DNA from: JAWKWH01 sp963669415
Lineage (GTDB): Bacteria > Pseudomonadota > Alphaproteobacteria > Rhizobiales > Rhizobiaceae
Reading direction: 5' to 3'
DNA length: 64,000 nucleotides
Assembly (NCBI GenBank): GCA_963669415.2
Contig: CAXXPS010000001.1
Coordinates: 496,001 to 560,000 of the forward strand
Part shown: positions 1 to 8,646 of the stretch, one piece after another
Layout: each line of letters begins with the position of its first letter
Position numbering within the stretch: the stretch's first letter is position 1
Translations under genes and position numbers: made by a program
The notes under the pieces: generated by a model
The model's input: only the letters and a program-made list of their open reading frames with translations
The model's database searches: none
Told to the model about the DNA's origin: nothing

Positions 1-2
1 GT

Positions 3-872
3 CAAGACCCGGACGATCTTGTTCAGCATTCGGGGGCAGATGCGTTTGCTGCTGTTATCAAGGAGGCATTGCCGCTGGCTGATCTGATCTGGATGCGCGA
101 GACCGCGTCGGGTGTGTTCGACACGCCTGAACGTCGCGCCGAACTGGAGAAGACGCTTCGCAATCTCGTCTTCCAGATCAAGGATGAAGCGGTTCGGCGT
201 CACTATCAGCAGAATATGCGCGAACGTATCCAGTCCTATTTCGGTTCGCGATCGGATCGCAAGCCGGCTTCCGGTGGTGAAAGAAAATACGGCGATGCCC
301 ATGCCAAGAGCCGGTTGGCGGTGTCTGACAGCCTTGCCCGCTCGGCGCTGGTAAAGAATGCCGGCGGGATCATGCCGATGCGTGAAGCGGCAATAATCGT
401 CGCCCTGGTCCACCACCCGGCGCTGATCGACGAGTATTTCGACCAGATCGAAACATTTGAGGCACGGCACCCGGAATTGCAGCAGCTGCACGGCGCGCTA
501 GTCGATGCCGTTGCCCTTGATGAGGCGGGCGAACCTGACGCGATTATCGCGGTCATCGAACGCCACGGACATCTGGACAGCTGGGATCGCGCTGTCGCAC
601 TGGTCAACCGCACGCGCACCTGGCCTGTGCTGGCAGATGCTGCGCTTGACGACGCCCGCGACGCATTTGCCCAGGCGCTGCACTTGCACCGCGCAGCAGG
701 AGCGCTACATAGGGAGCTTAAAGCCGCCGAGGCTGCGCTTGCAAACGAGCCAACGGAGGAGAATTACCATCACCTCCTGGACATCCAGTCCCAGTTCAGG
801 GACGCGCAGGCCACGGAAGCTCTGATCGAAGGTTTTGGCGCCTCGTCCGGACGTGCCGGGCGCAGCATGTAG
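3..872 (+). CDS. dnaG: DNA primase DnaG, C-terminal part (5' end outside window)
   Basis: The reading frame is open from the first complete codon of the window and runs 289 residues to a stop. It matches the C-terminal third of alphaproteobacterial DnaG: the segment after the TOPRIM core with 'DPDDLV', then 'LIWMRET', 'DTPERRAELE' and 'RRHYQQ', followed by the helical DnaB-binding domain. The catalytic zinc-finger and TOPRIM parts lie upstream of the window. DnaG makes RNA primers at the replication fork with the DnaB helicase. Its place just before rpoD is the classical macromolecular-synthesis arrangement. The first ATG-type start inside the window (about 69) is internal, because homology continues upstream of it. 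Confidence 0.95.
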   Translation, partial: QDPDDLVQHSGADAFAAVIKEALPLADLIWMRETASGVFDTPERRAELEKTLRNLVFQIKDEAVRRHYQQNMRERIQSYFGSRSDRKPASGGERKYGDAHAKSRLAVSDSLARSALVKNAGGIMPMREAAIIVALVHHPALIDEYFDQIETFEARHPELQQLHGALVDAVALDEAGEPDAIIAVIERHGHLDSWDRAVALVNRTRTWPVLADAALDDARDAFAQALHLHRAAGALHRELKAAEAALANEPTEENYHHLLDIQSQFRDAQATEALIEGFGASSGRAGRSM

Positions 873-1205
873 CGTCCAAAAATGGGCGCTGATTCGCTTT
901 TTTTGGCGAATCAGGGCATTGGCGGCTTGACCTAAGCGAAATTTGGCGGAATCAGAGGGGGTTATTCCACTTCTGAGGACGAACGACATCTGGACGCCGG
1001 TGAAAACCGCTGTTCCCGGGGTAATTGGCCGCAAACATGAACGATCTGAACAGGGTTAAGCGGGAATTAACGACAAAACCTGTAAATCTGCCTGACAGAT
1101 CAGTTTCGGGCGGCCAGCATTGCGACGGGCGGCTGACACAGGGCGAATTCTTACCATAGGTGTGCGTCTCAAAGCAGGCGCCGGCTATCTGGAGAACAAA
1201 CAAGC
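873..1205. other. Intergenic region dnaG-rpoD (333 bp)
   Basis: No convincing gene is present. The region holds the stem-loop at 889-914 and presumably an rpoD promoter. A TGATTCGC/GCGAATCAG-like motif recurs weakly near 936-955. A GGAGAA ribosome-binding site precedes the rpoD ATG at 1206. Confidence 0.6.
889..914 (+). terminator. Stem-loop after dnaG, possible terminator or processing site
   Basis: Nine-base arms CTGATTCGC and GCGAATCAG pair perfectly around an eight-base loop made almost wholly of T. There is no T-run after the 3' arm, so this is not a textbook intrinsic terminator on the plus strand. The site starts 17 bases after the dnaG stop. It could be a transcript-end or RNA-processing hairpin. 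Confidence 0.35.
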
Positions 1206-3233
1206 ATGGCAACAAAAACCAAGGAAAAAGAAGAGGCTGAAACCGAGCGCGAAAGCACGACGGACAGCCCGCTTCTCGATCTATCCGACAATGCTGTGAA
1301 GAAAATGATCAAGGCCGCCAAGAAACGCGGTTTTGTCTCCATGGACGAGCTAAATTCGGTTCTGCCGTCTGATCAGACGGATCCGGACAAGATCGAAGAC
1401 ACGATGTCGATGCTGTCCGACATGGGCATCAACGTCATCGAGGAAGATGATTCCGCCGATGACGCCAGCAATGACAACAAATCCGGCGAAGCCTCCAAGG
1501 AAGTCGCTGAACAGACCGGCAGCGCTGTAGCCACAGTTGCCAAGAAAGAACCAACGGACCGTACCGACGATCCCGTGCGCATGTATCTGCGCGAAATGGG
1601 CTCGGTTGAGCTGCTGTCGCGCGAAGGCGAGATTGCGATTGCCAAGCGGATCGAGGCCGGCCGGGAGACCATGATTGCGGGTCTTTGCGAAAGCCCGCTG
1701 ACCTTTCAGGCCATCATCATCTGGCGCGATGAATTAAACGAATCCAATATTCTGCTGCGTGAGATCATCGATCTGGAAGCGACCTATGCCGGGCCGGAAG
1801 CCAAGCAGGCGCCCAAGGTGCCGACGCCGGAGGAGATCGAAGCGGAACGCAAGGCCAAGGAAGAAAAGCAGCGAGCATTGCGGCGTCCGCGCGAGGATGA
1901 CATCACCAATGTCGGCGGTGAAGGACAGCCTGAGGAAGAGGATGACGAAGAAGATGAAGCCAATCTGTCGCTGGCGGCGATGGAGGCCGAGCTTCGCCCA
2001 CAGGTCATGGAGACCTTTGACGTCATCGCCTCAACGTACAAGAAACTGCGCAAACTGCAGGATCAGCATGTAGAGGGCAGCCTCGGCGACGGAAACAAAC
2101 TGTCTACCTCGCAGCAACGCCGATACAAACAGCTGAAAGAAGAGCTGATCACAGCGGTCAAATCGCTTTCGCTCAACAATGCTCGTATCGAAGCATTGGT
2201 CGAGCAGCTTTACGACATCAACAAGCGTCTGGTTCGCAATGAAGGCCGGCTGCTGCGGCTGGCGGAAAGCTACGGCGTCGACCGCACCGAGTTTCTGGAA
2301 CATTATCAGGGTTCCGAACTCAATCCGGACTGGATCAAAACCGTTTCAGCTTTGCCTGGCAAAGGCTGGAAGGAATTCGGCAAAAGCGAAAAGAAGAACA
2401 TCAAGGAGTTGCGCGCGGAAATCCAGGCGCTTGCAACTGAGACCGGCATTGCGGTTAGCGAGTTCCGCCGCATCGTCAATCAGGTGCAAAAGGGCGAGCG
2501 TGAGGCGGCGATCGCCAAGAAGGAGATGGTCGAGGCCAATCTTCGTCTCGTGATTTCAATCGCGAAGAAATACACCAATCGTGGCCTTCAGTTCCTCGAC
2601 CTGATCCAGGAAGGTAATATCGGCCTGATGAAGGCGGTCGACAAATTCGAGTACCGCCGCGGCTACAAGTTCTCCACCTATGCGACGTGGTGGATCAGGC
2701 AAGCGATCACCCGCTCGATTGCCGATCAGGCGCGCACAATCCGCATTCCGGTGCACATGATCGAGACGATCAACAAGATCGTCCGCACCTCGCGGCAAAT
2801 GCTGCACGAGATCGGCCGCGAACCGACGCCGGAGGAATTGTCCGAAAAACTCGCCATGCCGCTGGAAAAAGTGCGCAAGGTGCTGAAAATCGCCAAGGAG
2901 CCGATCAGCCTCGAGACGCCCGTTGGTGATGAGGAAGATTCCCATCTTGGCGATTTCATTGAGGACAAGAACGCCGTGCTGCCAATCGATGCAGCGATCC
3001 AGGCCAATTTGCGCGAGACGACAACACGTGTCCTGGCCTCACTGACACCACGCGAGGAGCGGGTGCTCAGAATGCGCTTCGGCATCGGTATGAATACCGA
3101 CCATACGCTTGAGGAAGTCGGTCAACAGTTCTCGGTGACCCGCGAACGCATTCGCCAGATCGAGGCAAAGGCACTCCGCAAGCTGAAGCATCCGAGCCGG
3201 TCAAGGAAGCTGAGGAGTTTCCTGGACAGTTAG
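1206..3233 (+). CDS. rpoD: RNA polymerase primary sigma factor RpoD (sigma-70)
   Basis: This 675-residue protein has the full sigma-70 architecture. Region 1.1 lies at about 25-85. Region 1.2 starts near 122 with 'DPVRMYLREMG'. An acidic non-conserved insert around 235-250 is rich in Glu and Asp. Region 2 is near 445-510, with the melting/-10 recognition segment 'YKFSTYATWWIRQAI'. Region 3 follows, and the region 4 helix-turn-helix near 625-655 contains 'EEVGQQFSVTRERIRQIEAKAL'-type sequence for the -35 box. The length and the acidic insert are typical of alphaproteobacterial RpoD. The protein directs core RNA polymerase to housekeeping promoters. It lies downstream of dnaG and is followed by an intrinsic terminator. 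Confidence 0.98.
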   Translation: MATKTKEKEEAETERESTTDSPLLDLSDNAVKKMIKAAKKRGFVSMDELNSVLPSDQTDPDKIEDTMSMLSDMGINVIEEDDSADDASNDNKSGEASKEVAEQTGSAVATVAKKEPTDRTDDPVRMYLREMGSVELLSREGEIAIAKRIEAGRETMIAGLCESPLTFQAIIIWRDELNESNILLREIIDLEATYAGPEAKQAPKVPTPEEIEAERKAKEEKQRALRRPREDDITNVGGEGQPEEEDDEEDEANLSLAAMEAELRPQVMETFDVIASTYKKLRKLQDQHVEGSLGDGNKLSTSQQRRYKQLKEELITAVKSLSLNNARIEALVEQLYDINKRLVRNEGRLLRLAESYGVDRTEFLEHYQGSELNPDWIKTVSALPGKGWKEFGKSEKKNIKELRAEIQALATETGIAVSEFRRIVNQVQKGEREAAIAKKEMVEANLRLVISIAKKYTNRGLQFLDLIQEGNIGLMKAVDKFEYRRGYKFSTYATWWIRQAITRSIADQARTIRIPVHMIETINKIVRTSRQMLHEIGREPTPEELSEKLAMPLEKVRKVLKIAKEPISLETPVGDEEDSHLGDFIEDKNAVLPIDAAIQANLRETTTRVLASLTPREERVLRMRFGIGMNTDHTLEEVGQQFSVTRERIRQIEAKALRKLKHPSRSRKLRSFLDS

Positions 3234-3258
3234 AAACGGGTTCACGATTGCGATATCG

Positions 3259-3288
3259 AACCCGGCCATTGTGCCGGGTTTGTTTTTG
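3259..3288 (+). terminator. Intrinsic terminator of rpoD
   Basis: Perfect eight-base arms AACCCGGC (3259-3266) and GCCGGGTT (3273-3280) enclose a six-base loop and are followed by TGTTTTTG. It lies 26 bases after the rpoD stop codon. The hairpin makes any start codon at 3271 for the next gene implausible. Confidence 0.8.
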
Positions 3289-3321
3289 AAAGATGATCGC
3301 GCGACAATAACGGAAAATGGC

Positions 3322-3933
3322 GTGACACCTGAATTTCTGCTGACATCTCTTATCGTTGTTCTCGCACCGGGAACCGGCGTGATCTACACACTGGCGATCG
3401 CGTTGACGCGTGGCAGATCAGCAAGTGTGGCCGCTTCGTTTGGATGTACGCTCGGAATCACACCGCATATCGCGGCGGCCATCCTCGGAGTTGCCGCGCT
3501 GCTGCACACCAGTGCCGTGGCTTTCCAGCTGTTCAAATATGCCGGCGTTGCGTATCTGCTGTACCTCGCCTGGCAGACTTTGCGCGATGGCGGCACATTG
3601 TCGGTCGATACTGACCGGAAGACCGGCGGCGGGATGTCGATCGCGGTGACCGGGTTTCTGATCAACATTCTCAATCCCAAACTGTCGATCTTTTTCCTCG
3701 CCTTCCTGCCGCAGTTCGTGGATCCGGCGGAAACATCACCGCTCGCCAGCATGCTTCTGCTTTCGGCAGTGTTCATGGTCATGACGTTTTTGGTGTTTGT
3801 TGCCTATGGCGCGGTCGCGTCTGTGGCGCGAACACGCCTGTTGGGCAACAAGACGGCAATGGGTTGGCTGAGGCGAAGCTTTGCCGCTGCATTTGTTCTG
3901 CTCGGCGCCCGGCTGGCGCTGAGCGAACGCTAG
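3322..3933 (+). CDS. LysE/RhtB-family amino-acid exporter
   Basis: With the GTG at 3322 the product is 203 residues and opens with 'TPEFLLTSLIVVLAPGTGVIY', the usual LysE-family beginning. A start at 3271 would lie in the rpoD terminator stem. About five to six hydrophobic segments are visible, and the family motif 'NPKLSIFFLAFLPQF' sits in the middle. LysE/RhtB proteins export amino acids or derivatives such as homoserine and threonine across the inner membrane. The substrate cannot be told from sequence. The gene is transcribed alone and converges with the DUF2189 gene. Confidence 0.88.
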   Translation: MTPEFLLTSLIVVLAPGTGVIYTLAIALTRGRSASVAASFGCTLGITPHIAAAILGVAALLHTSAVAFQLFKYAGVAYLLYLAWQTLRDGGTLSVDTDRKTGGGMSIAVTGFLINILNPKLSIFFLAFLPQFVDPAETSPLASMLLLSAVFMVMTFLVFVAYGAVASVARTRLLGNKTAMGWLRRSFAAAFVLLGARLALSER

Positions 3934-3991
3934 GGACAGGACCCTGGTTGCCCGCTACCCTGTCAGGTGTCACCTGCCATTATTCGGCAAT

Positions 3992-4804
3992 TCAGGCGTC
4001 TTCGACCACGACACGTTTGTACAGATGCCATGTGGCATGCCCCAGAACGGGCAGGACAACCAATAGACCGAGAAATGCCGGCAATGCGGACAGGATCACC
4101 GCCACGACAACGAAGACACCCCAGCTGAGCATCACGACCGGAGAAGCGGCCACTGCCCTGATGCTGGTGATCAGTGCAGTAACGAAATCGACCTCTCTTT
4201 CAAGGAGAAGCGGGCAGGATATGACAGTCAGTGTAAACAGGACCAGTGAAATAATCGCGCCGACAATGTGCCCGACCAGAAGGAAGGTAAGGCCATTTGC
4301 GGTCGTGAAAACCACATCAAGGAAACCTTCAAAACTGGCAAATCCTTGAGAGCCAAAGAAGACAGCGACCAGCGTTCGTACCTGATACATCCAGACCCAA
4401 AAAATGAACAAGGTGACAAACGCCATCCAGCCTAGCTCGCGCCGGTGCTGCTCCCATACCACCGACAGGATGTCGCGCCATGTCAGAGGGTCATTGTTTT
4501 CCAGCTTGCGGCTTGTTTCGTACAACCCCGTCGCAATAAACGGACCAATCAATGCGAAACCGATAATCAGGGGATAGGCGAGCCAGGTCATATTGAACTG
4601 GACGACACAGGCGACCAGAAAGAGGCCGCCAAGTGCGTAGACGGCACCAAAAAACAGTCCGAAAAGCGGTGCCCGGCGAAAATCACGCCACCCCAGCATC
4701 AATATCTTCCGCAAATCCTGAAACTCGGCCGGGCGCACTTGCGGCAGATCGGATTTTTGCGGCTCCGGTTCAACCGGTTTGGGCGTCGCTGCTTTCTTGG
4801 CCAT
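3992..4804 (-). CDS. DUF2189 integral membrane protein
   Basis: The 270-residue protein has a Pro/Glu-rich cytoplasmic N-terminus of about 40 residues and then roughly six membrane segments. It carries the DUF2189 features 'GWRDFRRAPLFGLFFG' near 38-55 and 'GPFIATGLYETSR' near 85-97. A GGGAGGG ribosome-binding site precedes the ATG. The family is widespread in Alphaproteobacteria and sometimes sits near cytochrome c oxidase genes. Its function is unknown, and the neighbours here give no clue. Confidence 0.85.
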   Translation of the reverse strand: MAKKAATPKPVEPEPQKSDLPQVRPAEFQDLRKILMLGWRDFRRAPLFGLFFGAVYALGGLFLVACVVQFNMTWLAYPLIIGFALIGPFIATGLYETSRKLENNDPLTWRDILSVVWEQHRRELGWMAFVTLFIFWVWMYQVRTLVAVFFGSQGFASFEGFLDVVFTTANGLTFLLVGHIVGAIISLVLFTLTVISCPLLLEREVDFVTALITSIRAVAASPVVMLSWGVFVVVAVILSALPAFLGLLVVLPVLGHATWHLYKRVVVEDA

Positions 4805-4933
4805 GCAATTCCCTCCCGAATCCGGAATTACAGATCAGATGATGTTGGATACATTGACCAAGATCAATAACTTCACGATCGTACCGATTTGACCTCAGTC
4901 CGGGATCGGCAAGTGGCTAATCCACCATTGGTG

Positions 4934-5641
4934 TCATATTACCAGTTGGTGAAGCGAGTAGTGGATTCTTGCCTGCAGCCAGCCGTTCCATCCGGTTTCC
5001 GCAAGTTTTTCCACGACATGGCCAAACGGATCTGAGGTGCCGAAAATCGCTAAAAGTCGCTCATGGCGCGACTTGTCCGACAGCAATATATGTGCAGCTT
5101 CCTCGTTGCTGACCTGAAAGTCGACCGAACGGGAAACCTGTTTGAGCGTTGCAACGTCCGCGATACCGGACGGATTGCTGGTGTGGTCGTAGTCGTCATC
5201 ATCGTGGTGCGATGGCAGATCGAACCGCAGCATCAGGTCGTCAATCAATACCTCGAAATCATATGGAAGTATCAACGCATTTTCGCGGCAAACTCGCTTC
5301 AGCTCGTCCACCGCCTCATTGGCGTTCAGATAGGAAAACACACCTGCAAACGTCACCAGGTCGACAGAACAATCCGCTATGGGCAGGTTCTCGGCGGTGC
5401 CGGGCAGATAGTCCACTTTGGGGTGTTTGGTTGCCCGATCGAGCATTGATCTGCTTTGATCAATTCCGGTGACGCGCTCACAATGGTTCGTCAATGCAAG
5501 GCTGGAGTAACCCGTACCGCAACCGATATCGAGGCCGTTACGAAAGAAACTGCCATCCAATGCTTCGGCAACGATCAAATCGTGCAGAGGTGGCCGGTAA
5601 GCCGAATAGTGGTAGGCGATCTGTTCGTCGTAAATGTGCAT
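4934..5641 (-). CDS. Class I SAM-dependent methyltransferase
   Basis: The 235-residue protein has a Rossmann methyltransferase core: motif I 'LDIGCGTGYSSLAL' near residues 38-51, an acidic residue in 'VTGIDQS' near 60, and motif 'VDYLPGTAENLPI' near 75-87 for adenine contacts. This is the UbiE/type-11 style of methyltransferase acting on a small molecule. The substrate is not apparent. The gene stands alone between DUF2189 and mutS, all on the minus strand with gaps of 100-150 bases, so it may have its own promoter. Confidence 0.8.
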   Translation of the reverse strand: MHIYDEQIAYHYSAYRPPLHDLIVAEALDGSFFRNGLDIGCGTGYSSLALTNHCERVTGIDQSRSMLDRATKHPKVDYLPGTAENLPIADCSVDLVTFAGVFSYLNANEAVDELKRVCRENALILPYDFEVLIDDLMLRFDLPSHHDDDDYDHTSNPSGIADVATLKQVSRSVDFQVSNEEAAHILLSDKSRHERLLAIFGTSDPFGHVVEKLAETGWNGWLQARIHYSLHQLVI

Positions 5642-5790
5642 CCGAAACGGCCTTTCAGAAGCCGATACCTAGCTGAAATTCTGCGCTTTCACATGCGTTC
5701 TGGGTTTTGCGGATTTGGTCCGGAGCTACAGCACGGGCTTGGCCGGACAGCTGGTTTTGAATTGAGTTCGGGCATTTCTTTGAAGCAGTT

Positions 5791-8526
5791 CTATTCACCG
5801 CCCGCCATTCCCTTCAGCCTGTAGAGCGCATCCAGCGCATCGCGTGGTGTCATCGAATCCGGATCGAGATCGGCGATTTCCTGTACGAGTTTCGTATCCT
5901 TCTTCGCTGGCGCCGCTTCGCGTTTCACCTCAGCATTGAACAGCGGCAAATCGTCGACCAGGCGATTGGCCTTGCCGGACAGTTCACCCTCCTCAAGCTG
6001 GTGAAGCACGTCGCGGGCCCGCGCGACCACCGCTTCAGGAAGGCCGGCCAGTTTTGCCACCTGCACGCCGTAGGAGCGGTCGGCTGCACCCCGCCCCACT
6101 TCATGCAGGAAAACCACATCGCCGTCCCATTCCTTGACCCGCATGGTGACATTGGCAAGCCGGTTCAACTTTTCTGCCAGCGCGGTCAGTTCGTGGAAAT
6201 GCGTGGCAAACAATGTCCTGCAGCGGTTCTTTTCGTGCAGGAATTCCACCGTACCCCATGCGATCGACAAGCCGTCGAATGTGGCCGTGCCGCGCCCGAT
6301 CTCGTCGAGGATCACCAGTGACCGCTCGGTTGCCTGATTGAGGATCGCCGCAGTCTCCACCATCTCGACCATGAAAGTCGAGCGACCGCGGGCAAGATCG
6401 TCGGATGCGCCGACGCGGCTGAACAGCCGATCGACGACACCGATCTTCGCAGATTTTGCCGGCACATAAGATCCCATCTGAGCCAGAATGGCGATCAGGG
6501 CGTTCTGGCGCAAAAAGGTCGACTTGCCGCCCATATTGGGACCGGTCAAAAGCCAAATCGCGCCGTTGCCCGCACCGTCGGCGGGCGACAAATCGCAATC
6601 ATTGGCGATAAATGGCGTCCCCGCGTCGGCCCGAAGCGCCTGCTCGACCACGGGATGACGGCCTGCCTCGACCACAAAGTCCGGACCGTCGTCTATTTCT
6701 GGCCGGCACCAATTTTCCGACTGCGTGAGTTTTGCCAGCGCGATTGCCACATCGAGCAGCGACAATGCATGCGCGCCGTCACGAATTGCCTGCGCATGGC
6801 TCACTACATCGGTGGTCAACTGCGCAAATATTCCCAGTTCGATATCAAGCGCCCGCCCGGCGGCATTGGCAATCTTTGTTTCCAGTTCCGACAGTTCGGT
6901 GGTTGTGAACCGCATGGCGTTGGCCATGGTTTGGCGGTGGATGAATCGGGCTTTCGCTTCATCCGTTCCGGTCATGATCGCCTGGTGGTTGGCCGTAACC
7001 TCGATATAGTACCCGAGCACATTGTTGTGCCGGATTTTCAGCGATTTTATGCCGGTTTCCTCTGCCAGGTCAGCCTGCATTTGCGCGATGATGCGCCGCG
7101 ACTGGTCACGCAAACCCCGCATCTCGTCCAGTTCGCTGTTGTATCCTTCGCGAATGAACCCGCCGTCGCGCTTCAAAAGCGGCAGCTCATCGCCGAGAGA
7201 CCGTTCAAGATGCTCGGCAAATTGTTTTGGCAAATTCGCTAGTGCATCCCGGGCCTGAGCCAGTTCCGCCGGCAGTTGCTTGTCTTGCAACTCAACGGCT
7301 AGATCGAGACCGGCCGCCAGACCCGCTGCAATTGCGCCAAGGTCGCGCGGACCACCTCGCCCGAGCGCCAGCCGCGACAAAGCGCGAGGCATGTCGGGCG
7401 ATCGTTTCAACCGCTGACGCAGTTTATCGGCCAAATCGGGCTCCGACAGCGCAAATCCAATCGAATCGAGCCTGTTCCGGATTGCAACAGGATCCGTCAG
7501 CGGCGCCATCAGCCGGTCGCACAACAGACGTGCGCCGCCGCCGGTCACCGTCCGGTCAATCGATTTCAGCAGGCTGCCGTCACGTTTTCCCGACAGCGTG
7601 CGCACCAGCTCCAGGTTGGCGCGTGTGGCGGGATCGATGAACAGCGCCGTTGCGCCGTCTTCGCGCACAGGGCGCTCCAGTTCCGGTCGCTCGGCTTTCT
7701 GCGTCTTCTCGACATAGGCGATGATGCCGGAAATTGCTGACAGCTCCGCCCGCGAATACGACCCGAAACCGTCCAGCGTGGCGACACCGAAATGCCGCGT
7801 GATCCGGTTTTCCGCCGTCGCGGAATCAAACAGGCTCGCAGGTTGCGGCATGACAATACGGCCTGCCAGGTCGAGCACCGGTTTCATGATCTCGTCGTGA
7901 AACAGCGGTTCGGGCACGATCAATTCGCGCGGTTCGACCCGCATGACTTCCGCGCTGAGCCGTTCGCGATCAGTCGAGGCAATCCGAAAAGCTCCGGTGG
8001 AAATATCGATCCATGCCAATGCCAGCGATTTGTCGCCATCGGCCTTTACCCGTCCAAGCGCCATCAGATAGTTCGACCGTGACGGCGCCAACAGTTTGTC
8101 TTCAGTGATCGTGCCCGGTGTCACCAATCGTACGACATCGCGGCGGACGACGGCCTTGTATCCGCGTTTCTTTGCCTCGGCCGGATCCTCGATCTGTTCG
8201 CAGACAGCCACGCGGTGGCCGAGCGCGATCAGTTTTTGCAGATAATCATCAGCAGCATGCTCCGGGACGCCGCACATCGGGATATCGTGGTCAAGGTGCT
8301 TGCCGCGTTTGGTAAGGGTGATGCCGAGCGCACGCGACGCTGTTTCCGCATCGTCGAAAAACAGCTCGTAGAAATCACCCATTCGATAAAAAAGCAGACA
8401 ATCGGGATTGGCGATTTTGATCTCGATATACTGCTCCATCATCGGCGTTGCCTTGGCGAGGCTCTCAGGCGTTGCCAACCTGGCCGTCGATAGCCTTTCA
8501 GGTGATATGGGCGTCTCGTCGTTCAC
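5791..8526 (-). CDS. mutS: DNA mismatch repair protein MutS
   Basis: This 911-residue protein carries every MutS domain. The mismatch-binding domain has the Phe-X-Glu motif within 'GDFYELFFDDA' near 50. Connector, lever and clamp domains follow, and then the ABC-type ATPase with Walker A 'GPNMGGKST' near 663, Walker B 'LVILDEIGRGT' and the 'ATHFHEL' switch. A C-terminal dimerisation tail is present. The start is a GTG preceded by GGAGAGG. MutS recognises mispairs and recruits MutL. It is divergent from the malic enzyme gene, a pairing seen in many rhizobia. Confidence 0.98.
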   Translation of the reverse strand: MNDETPISPERLSTARLATPESLAKATPMMEQYIEIKIANPDCLLFYRMGDFYELFFDDAETASRALGITLTKRGKHLDHDIPMCGVPEHAADDYLQKLIALGHRVAVCEQIEDPAEAKKRGYKAVVRRDVVRLVTPGTITEDKLLAPSRSNYLMALGRVKADGDKSLALAWIDISTGAFRIASTDRERLSAEVMRVEPRELIVPEPLFHDEIMKPVLDLAGRIVMPQPASLFDSATAENRITRHFGVATLDGFGSYSRAELSAISGIIAYVEKTQKAERPELERPVREDGATALFIDPATRANLELVRTLSGKRDGSLLKSIDRTVTGGGARLLCDRLMAPLTDPVAIRNRLDSIGFALSEPDLADKLRQRLKRSPDMPRALSRLALGRGGPRDLGAIAAGLAAGLDLAVELQDKQLPAELAQARDALANLPKQFAEHLERSLGDELPLLKRDGGFIREGYNSELDEMRGLRDQSRRIIAQMQADLAEETGIKSLKIRHNNVLGYYIEVTANHQAIMTGTDEAKARFIHRQTMANAMRFTTTELSELETKIANAAGRALDIELGIFAQLTTDVVSHAQAIRDGAHALSLLDVAIALAKLTQSENWCRPEIDDGPDFVVEAGRHPVVEQALRADAGTPFIANDCDLSPADGAGNGAIWLLTGPNMGGKSTFLRQNALIAILAQMGSYVPAKSAKIGVVDRLFSRVGASDDLARGRSTFMVEMVETAAILNQATERSLVILDEIGRGTATFDGLSIAWGTVEFLHEKNRCRTLFATHFHELTALAEKLNRLANVTMRVKEWDGDVVFLHEVGRGAADRSYGVQVAKLAGLPEAVVARARDVLHQLEEGELSGKANRLVDDLPLFNAEVKREAAPAKKDTKLVQEIADLDPDSMTPRDALDALYRLKGMAGGE

Positions 8527-8646
8527 GGCCTCTCCGTGGAAACAGTTTAAGATTATTGACGATTGGCTCTTTTATCGCTGCAAGTGTAGCCTTACAAATC
8601 GTGCTCCACAAAGAACTACGCGTAATTGAGGGTATTTGTTAGCGTT

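Noticed and set aside
889..914. Stem-loop after dnaG as a possible regulatory RNA
   Set aside because: The structure is short, has no conserved RNA features and can be explained as a transcript-end hairpin.
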